Assembly: GCA_039929105.1 (NCBI GenBank)
Contig: JBDSRX010000013.1
Span: 1 to 8,913, forward strand
Source: JBDSRX01 sp039929105
GTDB taxonomy: Bacteria; Patescibacteriota; Dojkabacteria; J137
DNA: 8,913 bases
Direction of reading: 5' to 3'
Positions 1-6,552 of this stretch are shown in pieces. Each line of letters opens with the position of its first letter. The first letter of the stretch is position 1. The position numbers and the translations under genes were made by a program. Under the pieces are notes generated by a model. It worked only from the letters and a program-made list of their open reading frames with translations, searched no databases and was not told the DNA's origin.

Positions 1-28
1 GGTTTGCTTCGCTGCGCTCGCAATGACA
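1..28. repeat. GC-rich short repeat-like sequence
   Basis: This stretch is far richer in G and C than the AT-rich DNA around it. Read on the minus strand it contains TCATTGCGAGCGCAGCGAAG, which closely resembles a short imperfectly palindromic sequence I remember from the intergenic regions of many unrelated bacterial genomes. It is cut by the left edge, so its true length is unknown, and only one copy is visible in the window. The call rests on resemblance and composition only. Confidence 0.4.
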
Positions 29-84
29 ACAAGCGCAACGTCTCGTACAGACTTTTCATTCGAGTATGATAGGTGGTAGTGTCA

Positions 85-93
85 TGATAAAAT
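85..93 (+). promoter_or_regulatory. Probable extended -10 promoter of recO-pheT
   Basis: The sequence TGATAAAAT fits an extended -10 element (TG, one base, then TAAAAT, one mismatch from TATAAT). No convincing -35 box lies 16-18 bases upstream, as expected for extended -10 promoters. The hexamer ends seven bases before the recO ATG at 101, so transcription would start at or next to the A of the start codon and give a leaderless or nearly leaderless mRNA. Confidence 0.5.
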
Positions 94-100
94 AAGGAAT

Positions 101-847
101 ATGAAGTCCTCACAATCTTACAAAGGAATTATTTACAGAGTTTTTAATTCTGGATCTCAAGATAAAGTTGTTTACATGATTTTAGAAGATGGTGCAAAGT
201 TTTCATCCATAGCAAAAAGTGTAAAAAGAGATGGTAGTAGAAAAGCACATGCATTAGAAATTGGGAATCTGGTTACAGCCAAAGCATTACCCGGTCAACT
301 TGCAACATTAACAGAAATGTCTTTATTAAACGAATTTACAGCATGGAAAAAAGAATTTAAATCGATGGCATTACTTCAGCTTCTTTGTGAAGTTATAGAT
401 GACTTCTGCTATGAGGATAATAAGGATGATGAATTATATAAAATCTTATATAATACTTTAGAATATGGGGCAGAGAAGCAGTTATTTGCAGTCTCTATAT
501 TCTTAATAAAATTATTAGATCACACAGGAGTTTTACCAGAATTAGATAAATCACTTGTAGATGAAGAAGAGTTAAATTCTGAAAATATTTATAACATTCC
601 TGGAGAAGTTGGGTATGTTTCTGATAAGACTGTAAACAGTAATCACCAGTACTCAAGTTCCGAAAAAATAGAACCTAGAATATATAAAACACAAAGATAT
701 GTTTTGAGTGTAGACGTTAAAGAAGGATTGAAGATAAAGTTGAGTGGGGAAGAAGAGTCGAATCTATTTAAATTACATTTAAACTGGCTAGAAAACCTAA
801 TGTCGGTTAAAATCAAATCGAGAGAAATTTTAAATACTATAATTTAA
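101..847 (+). CDS. recO: DNA repair protein RecO
   Basis: RecO helps load RecA onto SSB-coated single-stranded DNA and anneals complementary strands in RecF-pathway repair, acting in the cytoplasm with RecR. The N-terminal OB-fold is recognisable at about residues 8-75: the run GIIYRVFNSGSQDKVV, then LEDGAKFSSIAK, the basic RDGSRKAHALEIGN, and the strand PGQLATLTE. A mainly helical region follows (about 80-145). Length (248) is normal for the family. The zinc-binding Cys cluster found in many RecO proteins is absent, as the only cysteines are C96 and C103; the segment IPGEVGYVSD (166-175) lies where that region would be. The ATG at 101 is preceded by AAGGA only two bases away, too close for an ordinary ribosome site. 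pheT follows after four bases, so the two genes are probably co-transcribed. Assignment is by recognised N-terminal motifs; the C-terminal half is divergent. Confidence 0.88.
   Translation: MKSSQSYKGIIYRVFNSGSQDKVVYMILEDGAKFSSIAKSVKRDGSRKAHALEIGNLVTAKALPGQLATLTEMSLLNEFTAWKKEFKSMALLQLLCEVIDDFCYEDNKDDELYKILYNTLEYGAEKQLFAVSIFLIKLLDHTGVLPELDKSLVDEEELNSENIYNIPGEVGYVSDKTVNSNHQYSSSEKIEPRIYKTQRYVLSVDVKEGLKIKLSGEEESNLFKLHLNWLENLMSVKIKSREILNTII
838..843 (+). promoter_or_regulatory. Possible internal -10 box before pheT
   Basis: A perfect TATAAT overlaps the last codons of recO and ends eight bases before the pheT ATG at 852. It could give a separate, almost leaderless pheT transcript. No TG extension and no clear -35 box are visible. 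In AT-rich DNA such a hexamer also occurs by chance, so this is weak. Confidence 0.25.
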
Positions 848-851
848 ACCT

Positions 852-2834
852 ATGAAAGTTCTATATTCACAATTACAAAAGTACCTACCAGATCTTAAAG
901 CAGATCCAAAAGAAGTATCGCAAGCATTCACAATTATTGGTTACATGCTAGATAAGTTTTTTGAAGTAGAGTATTTAGGGAAGAAAGACTATCTATTAGA
1001 TTTAGAAGTTAGACAGAATAGAGCAGATTGCTTTGGAGTAATGGGATTAGTTAGAGAACTTTCAGCTTACTATAATATTTCTGTAAAACTACCAGAAGAA
1101 TTTAATCCAGAATTTAGATCATCAGCATCGGAAGATTTAGACATAACTGTAAGAGCAACAGATGCAGTAAAAAGATTAATGGCAGTTAAATTAAGCAATT
1201 TAGAAATTAAGCAATCACCTGCTTGGTTAAAAGAATATTTAGCATTCTATGAAATAAATTCAATAAATGTTGTGGTCGATTTAACAAATTACGTAATGAT
1301 AGAAACTGGTCACCCATCTCATGCATTCGATTGGGATTTGGTAGAAGGTGGAAGAATGTTCTGGGAAATTAACCCAATATTCAAAAAAATAGTAACTCTA
1401 GATGGAGTATCAGTTGACCTAACACCAGATACACTACTTGTTACAAACGAAGTTGAACCATTAGCAATTGCAGGAGTAAAAGGAGGAAAGAGTACAGGAA
1501 TTAGTAATAATACAAAGAATGTTCTTTTAGAAATGGCTGTTTACGATGGAGGATTAATTAGAAGAAATGCTAGGGGAATAAGATTGCTTACTGAGGCATC
1601 TCAAAGACTAGAGAAATTTATGGATCCAGAAACTATTCCAGAAGCTTTTAATATTCTTGTAAATCTAATCGTTAAGCATTCATCAGCAGAAGTAACTAGT
1701 GCTATTTACGATAATTATTTACACAAGACTCCAGAATTAGAAATTAAATTAGAGTTAGCAAAAGTATCTCAAATAGCTGGAATTACAATTACAGCAGAGG
1801 AAAGTAAAACATATTTAGAAAGACTTGGCTTTAAAATAATTAAAGACGAAGGAGAATTTCTTACAGTAAAGAATGCATTAAACAGACTAGATGTCGAATT
1901 ACCTGAGGATTTAATTGAAGAAATAATTAGATTAAAAGGATACGATCAAATTCCTGTTGATCAATTATTAGTAGCTCCAGCAAAAGATATTACTCCAAGT
2001 ATTCTAAAGCTTACAGATCTTACCCAAGCTATCTTAGTTTCAAGAGGTTTCGATGAAGTTCGAAGTTGGGTATTAGTAGATACAGAGAAAAATAGAATAG
2101 CTAATTACTCATCTGGAGAGGCTATAAACGTTACAAATTCTATTAACGAAGAAGTACCCACCTTAAGACAAAGTATTACTGTAAGTCTTCTAGGGCAGTT
2201 AGAAAACTATGTTAAAAATAATATTCCAGATGTAAAAATTTTTGAGATTGGAAAAGTCTTTTCTAAGTCAACAGAGAGAAATAGTGGGAAAGATTTAGAG
2301 AAATATGAAGAGCACTATTCTTTAGCAATGTTGACAGGAGGAAAAGATTTAGAAGCTTTAAAGATAGATTTAGAATATATTCTAAGAACTTTAGGTATCT
2401 CTCAAATCGATTATGTTAAGTCTGAAAATGCACCAGAAACAGCCCATCCTGTTACTTGTTTTGATGTAAGAACAGAGAAGGGAATGCTGGGTGTTATATA
2501 TGTTTCAAATACAATTATTACACAGCAATGCGTAATTGCAGAAATTAACTTAACTGTAATTGACCAACTAGTGAACATTGATTCTGCAAACAAAGCAGTA
2601 GAGGTAGAGAAGAGGCTTGTAGACTTGGATATCAACCTTTCAATAGGTAAAGATGAAGACGTAACAAAATATATTGATACGAAAATATCTCCATTTGTGG
2701 ATAACATTTGGAAAACTGAAATTGTGGATAAGTTCACTAAAGACGCTGACAGTATAAAGTACACAGTAAGAATCTATTACATGGGACTTTCAGATACTGA
2801 GGCAAAAGCTCTACACGAAAAGATCTTCGCCTAA
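852..2834 (+). CDS. pheT: Phenylalanine--tRNA ligase beta subunit, short form
   Basis: This is the beta chain of the alpha2-beta2 enzyme that charges tRNA-Phe; it carries the B3/B4 editing region while catalysis lies in PheS. Visible landmarks are EVRQNRADCFGVMGLVREL (52-70), VVDLTNYVMIETGHPSHAFD (141-160), the B3/B4 run with AIAGVKGGKS and NVLLEMAVYDGGLIRRNAR (205-241), TEASQRLEKFMDP (247-259), the B5 domain ending in EDLIEEIIRLKGYDQIP (about 293-368), the synthetase-like core with LRQSITVSLLGQLENYVKNN and IFEIGKVF (about 375-570), and a C-terminal FDX-ACB-like anticodon-binding domain (about 582-660). Bacterial PheT is usually near 800 residues. Here the N-terminal EMAPII-like tRNA-binding OB domain, normally inserted after about residue 40, is missing: residues 37-50 run straight into the EVRQNRADC motif. 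The C-terminus is also slightly short. No Shine-Dalgarno precedes the ATG, which lies four bases after the recO stop. pheS is not in the window. Confidence 0.97.
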   Translation: MKVLYSQLQKYLPDLKADPKEVSQAFTIIGYMLDKFFEVEYLGKKDYLLDLEVRQNRADCFGVMGLVRELSAYYNISVKLPEEFNPEFRSSASEDLDITVRATDAVKRLMAVKLSNLEIKQSPAWLKEYLAFYEINSINVVVDLTNYVMIETGHPSHAFDWDLVEGGRMFWEINPIFKKIVTLDGVSVDLTPDTLLVTNEVEPLAIAGVKGGKSTGISNNTKNVLLEMAVYDGGLIRRNARGIRLLTEASQRLEKFMDPETIPEAFNILVNLIVKHSSAEVTSAIYDNYLHKTPELEIKLELAKVSQIAGITITAEESKTYLERLGFKIIKDEGEFLTVKNALNRLDVELPEDLIEEIIRLKGYDQIPVDQLLVAPAKDITPSILKLTDLTQAILVSRGFDEVRSWVLVDTEKNRIANYSSGEAINVTNSINEEVPTLRQSITVSLLGQLENYVKNNIPDVKIFEIGKVFSKSTERNSGKDLEKYEEHYSLAMLTGGKDLEALKIDLEYILRTLGISQIDYVKSENAPETAHPVTCFDVRTEKGMLGVIYVSNTIITQQCVIAEINLTVIDQLVNIDSANKAVEVEKRLVDLDINLSIGKDEDVTKYIDTKISPFVDNIWKTEIVDKFTKDADSIKYTVRIYYMGLSDTEAKALHEKIFA

Positions 2835-2848
2835 AATAAATCATAAAG

Positions 2849-2879
2849 AAAAGAGCCCCGATATGTCGGGGCTCTTTTT
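2849..2879. terminator. Bidirectional intrinsic terminator
   Basis: A 10-bp perfect stem (AGAGCCCCGA at 2852-2861 with TCGGGGCTCT at 2866-2875, loop TATG) is flanked by AAAA on the left and TTTTT on the right, so pairing can extend to about 14 bp. On the + strand it ends recO-pheT, 15 bases after the pheT stop. On the minus strand the stem is followed by TTTTCTTT and can also end the converging four-gene operon, whose last stop codon is at 2919-2921. Confidence 0.93.
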
Positions 2880-2893
2880 AATTCTCTTACTAC

Positions 2894-2910
2894 TCCCGCC
2901 GTTTGCGGGA
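2894..2910. repeat. Small GC-rich inverted repeat
   Basis: TCCCGC (2894-2899) and GCGGGA (2905-2910) form a perfect 6-bp stem around a CGTTT loop in otherwise AT-rich DNA. It lies between the stop codon of the minus-strand operon and the shared terminator, so on the operon mRNA it forms a second 3' hairpin. It has no T-tract, so it is not itself a classical terminator. It may protect the 3' end or be a copy of a dispersed short repeat. Confidence 0.45.
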
Positions 2911-2918
2911 TAAGTCCT

Positions 2919-3608
2919 CTACTCTAACCTATTTTTATCGAAAAAATGATCAATCATACTATGGTTAAGTGTATTCAGTCTTTTCACTCTATTCTTGTTA
3001 AAAGCATAGACTAATAGACCTCCAGAAACTAATGTTAATCCATACCATAACAAATTCTTATCATCAAAAATGCCAGTAACGGGTAGGGTTGAATCAGTTG
3101 CTCCTTCTCCATCTACTGGTGCTCCTCCTCCTGCTCCTACTGTATAAGTGCCACCTATTCCGGTAAATGCGGCTCCACCTACATATCTATTCCCAGTTAC
3201 AAAACTAATATTTGCCACTCCATTTGCAACTCCTTGGACAGTGAAAGATCCAAGTACCTGCCCATTTGTAATATTGCCTCCACCAGTTATAGCTACATCC
3301 ACACAGACTTGTCCAGCTGTGTATTCCGCACTACAACCTGAACCAGTTAGTGTTATCGCACCTCCAATATCTGAAAAACCTGTAACAGTTAATAAACTTG
3401 TAGGTACAGTAATTCTAATTGCTGCTGTATTTGTTGTTGGTGGGTTAGTAGCAATTATTTGTATAACTTGAGACCCACTAACAGTTATAGTTCCACTTGC
3501 AGGGCTCAATGTGAATGATTGTGCCTCTGCCTTCGTAGGGTTTCCAAAAAGGAAAAACCCCACTACTAAAAACCCTGCTATTAAAAATCTCTTTTTAAAT
3601 GTATTCAT
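2919..3608 (-). CDS. Secreted cohesin-like protein with LPXTG-type sorting signal
   Basis: The 229-residue product begins with a clear signal peptide (basic start at residues 5-7, hydrophobic core about 8-22, cleavage probably after the AEA at 27-29). The mature part is a Ser/Thr/Gly-rich beta domain (about 31-155) whose pattern fits the cohesin-like fold: IQIIATNPPTTNTAAIRITV near its start, a middle segment with C92 and C102 that could form a disulfide, and a late strand GQVLGSFTVQGVANGVANISF. A Gly-rich linker leads to LPVTG at 175-179, then a hydrophobic span (about 185-203) and a basic stretch, the layout of a sortase cell-wall sorting signal. The tail after the membrane span is about 26 residues (204-229), longer than the usual few basic residues. 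Last gene of the operon, nine bases after the previous stop, without a Shine-Dalgarno, so translation may be coupled. No sortase gene is in the window. Cohesin assignment is tentative; the signal peptide and sorting signal are clear. Confidence 0.8.
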   Translation of the reverse strand: MNTFKKRFLIAGFLVVGFFLFGNPTKAEAQSFTLSPASGTITVSGSQVIQIIATNPPTTNTAAIRITVPTSLLTVTGFSDIGGAITLTGSGCSAEYTAGQVCVDVAITGGGNITNGQVLGSFTVQGVANGVANISFVTGNRYVGGAAFTGIGGTYTVGAGGGAPVDGEGATDSTLPVTGIFDDKNLLWYGLTLVSGGLLVYAFNKNRVKRLNTLNHSMIDHFFDKNRLE

Positions 3609-3617
3609 ATTCTAAAT

Positions 3618-4223
3618 TTAATTTATTACTAAACTTTTCTCTGGAACTGAATAACTTAAATCTGCACTCAACACAGCTTGAGTAAAAGGATGTTTTACTT
3701 CATTTCCTGTAGCTGGTGATGCAACAGTTAATTTTGTTTCACCTGCACTTATTCTAGATATATTAACTCTAGCAAATTGTGGGTCATTAGCTACTGTTTT
3801 GCCTCCTGTTGCTGCTCCAGAAATTTCAGCATAACCTTTTGCAGTATCTACTTTATCTCCAATATATATATCAAATGCACCTGTTCCTCCAATTGAATTA
3901 ACTCTAATTACAGCTGGGTCAAACTTCAAAGCTAACGCTAAAGTTTGTAAAGCGCTACCAGATGAATCTAATTTTACATTAATATCCATTGAGTCATTAA
4001 GAGCTAATGTTGTTGTATCTGTGTCAAAACCAACCAATATATCTGTAGATTCTGTTATTGTTGGTGCAACTGCAGCAGGTGGCGTAGTAGTAGTAGTGTT
4101 ATTTGTAGTTGTGGTATTTACTGCTGCCTTTTGGTTTGCATTCATATATGCAATTCCAATACCTACAGCTCCAGCTGTTAGTACTAGTGCTACTACAAAG
4201 AGTGCTAAGTTTCGATAATTCAT
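3618..4223 (-). CDS. Membrane-anchored cohesin-domain protein
   Basis: The 201-residue product has an N-terminal membrane span (about 6-28) that acts as a signal anchor, a Thr/Asn-rich spacer (about 35-58, with runs such as NTTTTNNTTTTTPP), and one extracytoplasmic cohesin-like domain (about 62-199). Cohesin hallmarks are the opening strand with spaced hydrophobics (VGFDTDTTTLALNDSMDINV), the LALALKFDPAVIRVNSI segment matching the family's typical yDp..l.v pattern, and the late strand FARVNISRISAGETKLTV. Cohesins bind dockerin modules in cellulosomes and other surface assemblies; the gene just upstream in the operon encodes a dockerin-like module, a plausible partner. The ATG has no Shine-Dalgarno; a TATTAT (4233-4238) ends nine bases upstream and could add a second start of transcription. 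The domain stops almost at the C-terminus with no sorting signal. Family-level call good; binding partner inferred. Confidence 0.82.
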   Translation of the reverse strand: MNYRNLALFVVALVLTAGAVGIGIAYMNANQKAAVNTTTTNNTTTTTPPAAVAPTITESTDILVGFDTDTTTLALNDSMDINVKLDSSGSALQTLALALKFDPAVIRVNSIGGTGAFDIYIGDKVDTAKGYAEISGAATGGKTVANDPQFARVNISRISAGETKLTVASPATGNEVKHPFTQAVLSADLSYSVPEKSLVIN

Positions 4224-4261
4224 AAAAGTAAAATAATAGTTAAATAAAGTGCATAAATTAA

Positions 4262-5164
4262 TTATTGAGCTGGTAATGTGTCGCTTCTATTTAATGTACA
4301 TGTTGCTAATCCATAGTTTTGTGCAAATATTCTCAAGTCATTTCCTTCGATATAATCCTTACTAACACCTCTTGTGTCGATATCTAATTCTTGATCAGAA
4401 CCTTGTAATAAAGTTTTACCTCCGTACTTTTGTGCAAATACGCTTAAGTCAGATGGGTCTACAATTTCTCCGGAAATAGTACTTGTTAATCTGTTGTAAT
4501 CTCCATAACACTGGTCATCAATTTTTATTACTTTATTTGCTTTAGGAGACAAAGCGAATACTAACGGATCGTTGATGTTAAGTTTATTTGAAATATATGA
4601 ATGTGAGTCTGGTAAGAATCCAGCTACTGTAGCAGGGAATATCTCTACTTTTGCTCCAGCTGCAGGAGTAATTACTTTAGCAGTTAACTTTAAATTAGCT
4701 ACAACTTCTCCTGATGTAAAGTTCACTCCATCTAATCTTGAAATATCCATTCTTCTACAAATATATGCAGCTGAAAGTGGTACGCAAGATGTTGGTGAAT
4801 CTACAGGGACTCCTAAGTACTTTGTCTTATCAACAGTGAAAAGATCACTTGGAGCTTCTAAATTAGCCTTTAGGTATTGAACTCTTAAGATAATTGTATT
4901 TCTATTTCCATCTGTAGGGAATGTTGGAAGAGAAACTGTAAATCCAATAGTATCTCCTACATTAAATAATAATTGATTTGCTTCTGAAACATTTGGTCTC
5001 GCTTGAATTCCTAACTCTATTGTTGCTCCTGCTAAAGCAGATGCTTTCGAATCTTCAGGTGCAGTGTTTATTTTGTTTATAAAGAGTGCTAAACCCACTC
5101 CTAGCCCAACTAGTGCTACGAATATCCAAATACTAAGGACATTTCTAACTGTGTTTCCTGACAT
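4262..5164 (-). CDS. Membrane-anchored protein with cohesin-like and dockerin-like domains
   Basis: The 300-residue product has an N-terminal membrane span (about 9-30), an extracytoplasmic cohesin-like beta domain (about 48-205; VGDTIGFTVSLPTFP, then IILRVQYLKANLEAP and SGEVVANLKLTAKV), and a C-terminal dockerin-like module (about 219-289). The dockerin shows two repeats: GDYN (221-224) leading to DPSDLSVFAQKYG, and ELDIDTRG (259-266) leading to EGNDLRIFAQNYG. Each keeps the D-x-N/D start and the D-L plus helix end of a dockerin type I calcium loop, but with several extra residues inside the loop. C219 and C289 bracket the module and could form a disulfide; C127 and C136 could form another. 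Having both module types could allow chaining or binding to its operon neighbours, which is inference. The gene lies 33 bases after the upstream stop and 38 bases before the next start, with no Shine-Dalgarno. Confidence 0.82.
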   Translation of the reverse strand: MSGNTVRNVLSIWIFVALVGLGVGLALFINKINTAPEDSKASALAGATIELGIQARPNVSEANQLLFNVGDTIGFTVSLPTFPTDGNRNTIILRVQYLKANLEAPSDLFTVDKTKYLGVPVDSPTSCVPLSAAYICRRMDISRLDGVNFTSGEVVANLKLTAKVITPAAGAKVEIFPATVAGFLPDSHSYISNKLNINDPLVFALSPKANKVIKIDDQCYGDYNRLTSTISGEIVDPSDLSVFAQKYGGKTLLQGSDQELDIDTRGVSKDYIEGNDLRIFAQNYGLATCTLNRSDTLPAQ

Positions 5165-5197
5165 AATGAAAAATAAACAAATAATTTAGATCTAATA

Positions 5198-6508
5198 CTA
5201 GTCGTTAATCCTTACACTAATTACTTGTGTAGCATTATCAACTGTCTTTTGTGTCCATACTTTAAAGTCTGCTTTATTCTTCAACTCAAATCTATACTTT
5301 GCAACTCCTCCATCAAAAGAAACTAATGTAATCTTTGTTAAATTAGCTCCAGATGTATCGGCACCAGTTTTCGATTGTATTCCAGCAGAAGTTATCTCAG
5401 TAACTCCATTTGCACTCATAAATTCTCCAGTTAAATTAGAAATTTCTACCATTAGATATACTTTTCCTGCTGGAGCAGATGTGTCGTAATATGCTGTTGT
5501 ATTAGGAACATAACTATCTCCCACTGCATCTTTTTGACCCCAGCTAAATTCAAATGAAGAGTTTAGATCGTCAAAATAATAAACATTATTTGTAATTGTA
5601 TTTCCAGTTACGCTGCTAACAACATACTGTTTGTTTTGAGACATTTCATTATCGTAGTGTGGTGCAGCTGGTTTTGATCCATCTACTGGTGTTGGTGTAG
5701 GAGTCGTTGTTGGTGTAGGAGTTGGTGCTGGCGTAGGAGTCGGTGTTGTTGTATCTGGTTTTGCTAATTCTTTTACTGTTTTGAAATCAATTACTAAATT
5801 AGATGTATTTGGAACTACTCTATATTTAGTATCTTCAACAAATGTTATTTTAAAATTCTTTGTAGCACTATCATAAACAACAGTTTTTACTATTGAATTA
5901 ACATCAATTTGTTTTTGTAAGTCTGCATCAACAGATTTTAATCCTGGGATATTAACTGTTAAGCTCTTTTCAGCTGCAGAATAAGTTAAGTTTGTAGCAG
6001 GAAGTTTTTGACCATTTCCAGATAATGTAAATGTTACTCTTCCAAAAGTTGTGTATCTTGTAAAATCAAATTTATCAATTGAACTAGTAGCACCATTTAA
6101 ACTAGAATCTCCAACTTTAGTCAATTCCGAATCAGAGTAGTCTGCGTTTGCTCCAGGTGTAGATGCTGTACTATCTGCTTTTGCAGTTGTAGATACGCTT
6201 ACATTACTTGGAGAGGTAGCAGGTGTCGGTGTTGTTGAGTTTCCTGTAGGAGCTTGATTATTTGTGATTAAACTTCTAACTAATAGAGCTGCTCCTACTC
6301 CTATTACGATAACTATAACTATATATACAATTATTTTTATAGGACTTGTTCTTGCTCCGTCATCTACAATTTCTGTAAATCGTGCTTGATCAAATTTATT
6401 TAAATTAATTGTACTTTGTCTTGGTGCTCCATTAGGTTGAGCAGACGGTCTGTTTAGTAACGGGGATTCCTCCAACGCACTAAAGGTAGTGGTTTTTGTT
6501 CTAGCCAT
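5198..6508 (-). CDS. Single-pass membrane protein with Thr-Pro linker and two beta domains
   Basis: First gene of the operon. The 436-residue product has a polar N-terminus without a cleavable signal (1-56, Ser/Thr/Pro/Asn-rich, probably cytoplasmic), one strong membrane span (about 57-80), a Ser/Thr/Pro spacer (about 82-125), a first beta-rich domain (about 146-245), a Thr-Pro repeat linker (252-274) and a second beta-rich domain (about 285-436). The first domain has alternating strands such as GRVTFTLSG, KSLTVNIPGL and NFKITFVED and ends in NLVIDFK, which resembles an AMIN-like envelope-targeting domain; this is a weak match by eye. I do not recognise the second domain (motifs YYFDDLNSSFEFSW, KVYLMVEISNLTGEF, AKYRFELKNKADFKVW). 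Cysteines are absent. The ATG at 6508 has no Shine-Dalgarno; a promoter at 6553-6581 predicts a leader of about 38 bases. Its place at the head of the unit suggests an anchor or organiser for the following surface proteins, by context only. Confidence 0.85.
   Translation of the reverse strand: MARTKTTTFSALEESPLLNRPSAQPNGAPRQSTINLNKFDQARFTEIVDDGARTSPIKIIVYIVIVIVIGVGAALLVRSLITNNQAPTGNSTTPTPATSPSNVSVSTTAKADSTASTPGANADYSDSELTKVGDSSLNGATSSIDKFDFTRYTTFGRVTFTLSGNGQKLPATNLTYSAAEKSLTVNIPGLKSVDADLQKQIDVNSIVKTVVYDSATKNFKITFVEDTKYRVVPNTSNLVIDFKTVKELAKPDTTTPTPTPAPTPTPTTTPTPTPVDGSKPAAPHYDNEMSQNKQYVVSSVTGNTITNNVYYFDDLNSSFEFSWGQKDAVGDSYVPNTTAYYDTSAPAGKVYLMVEISNLTGEFMSANGVTEITSAGIQSKTGADTSGANLTKITLVSFDGGVAKYRFELKNKADFKVWTQKTVDNATQVISVRIND
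5687..5755 (-). repeat. Thr-Pro linker coding repeat
   Basis: This in-gene low-complexity stretch encodes residues 252-274, mostly TPTPTP with one Ala. On the + strand it reads as imperfect copies of GGTGTAGGAGT. Such linkers separate extracellular domains and resist proteases. The repeats are prone to length change between strains. Confidence 0.85.
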
Positions 6509-6552
6509 AGAAATGTGTTTTTAAATTTAAAATGTTAAAAGTGCTATTAGAT

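Noticed and set aside
40..60. Small hairpin GTCT/AGAC followed by TTTT upstream of recO as a terminator
   Set aside because: The stem is only four base pairs, too weak for an intrinsic terminator.
2411..2764. Open frame of 117 codons antisense to pheT
   Set aside because: It lies wholly inside the well-supported pheT gene, its product has no recognisable domain, and its amino acids reflect the opposite strand of conserved codons.
3148..3471. Open frame of 107 codons on the + strand opposite the LPXTG protein gene
   Set aside because: It is a shadow of a Gly/Thr/Val-rich coding strand, and the minus-strand protein has a clear signal peptide and sorting signal.
4021..4218. Open frame of 65 codons opposite the cohesin gene
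   Set aside because: Its Val-rich run is the complement of the Thr-rich linker; no independent evidence of coding.
4572..4880. Open frame of 102 codons opposite the cohesin/dockerin gene
   Set aside because: Contained within a real gene and without domain or start signals.
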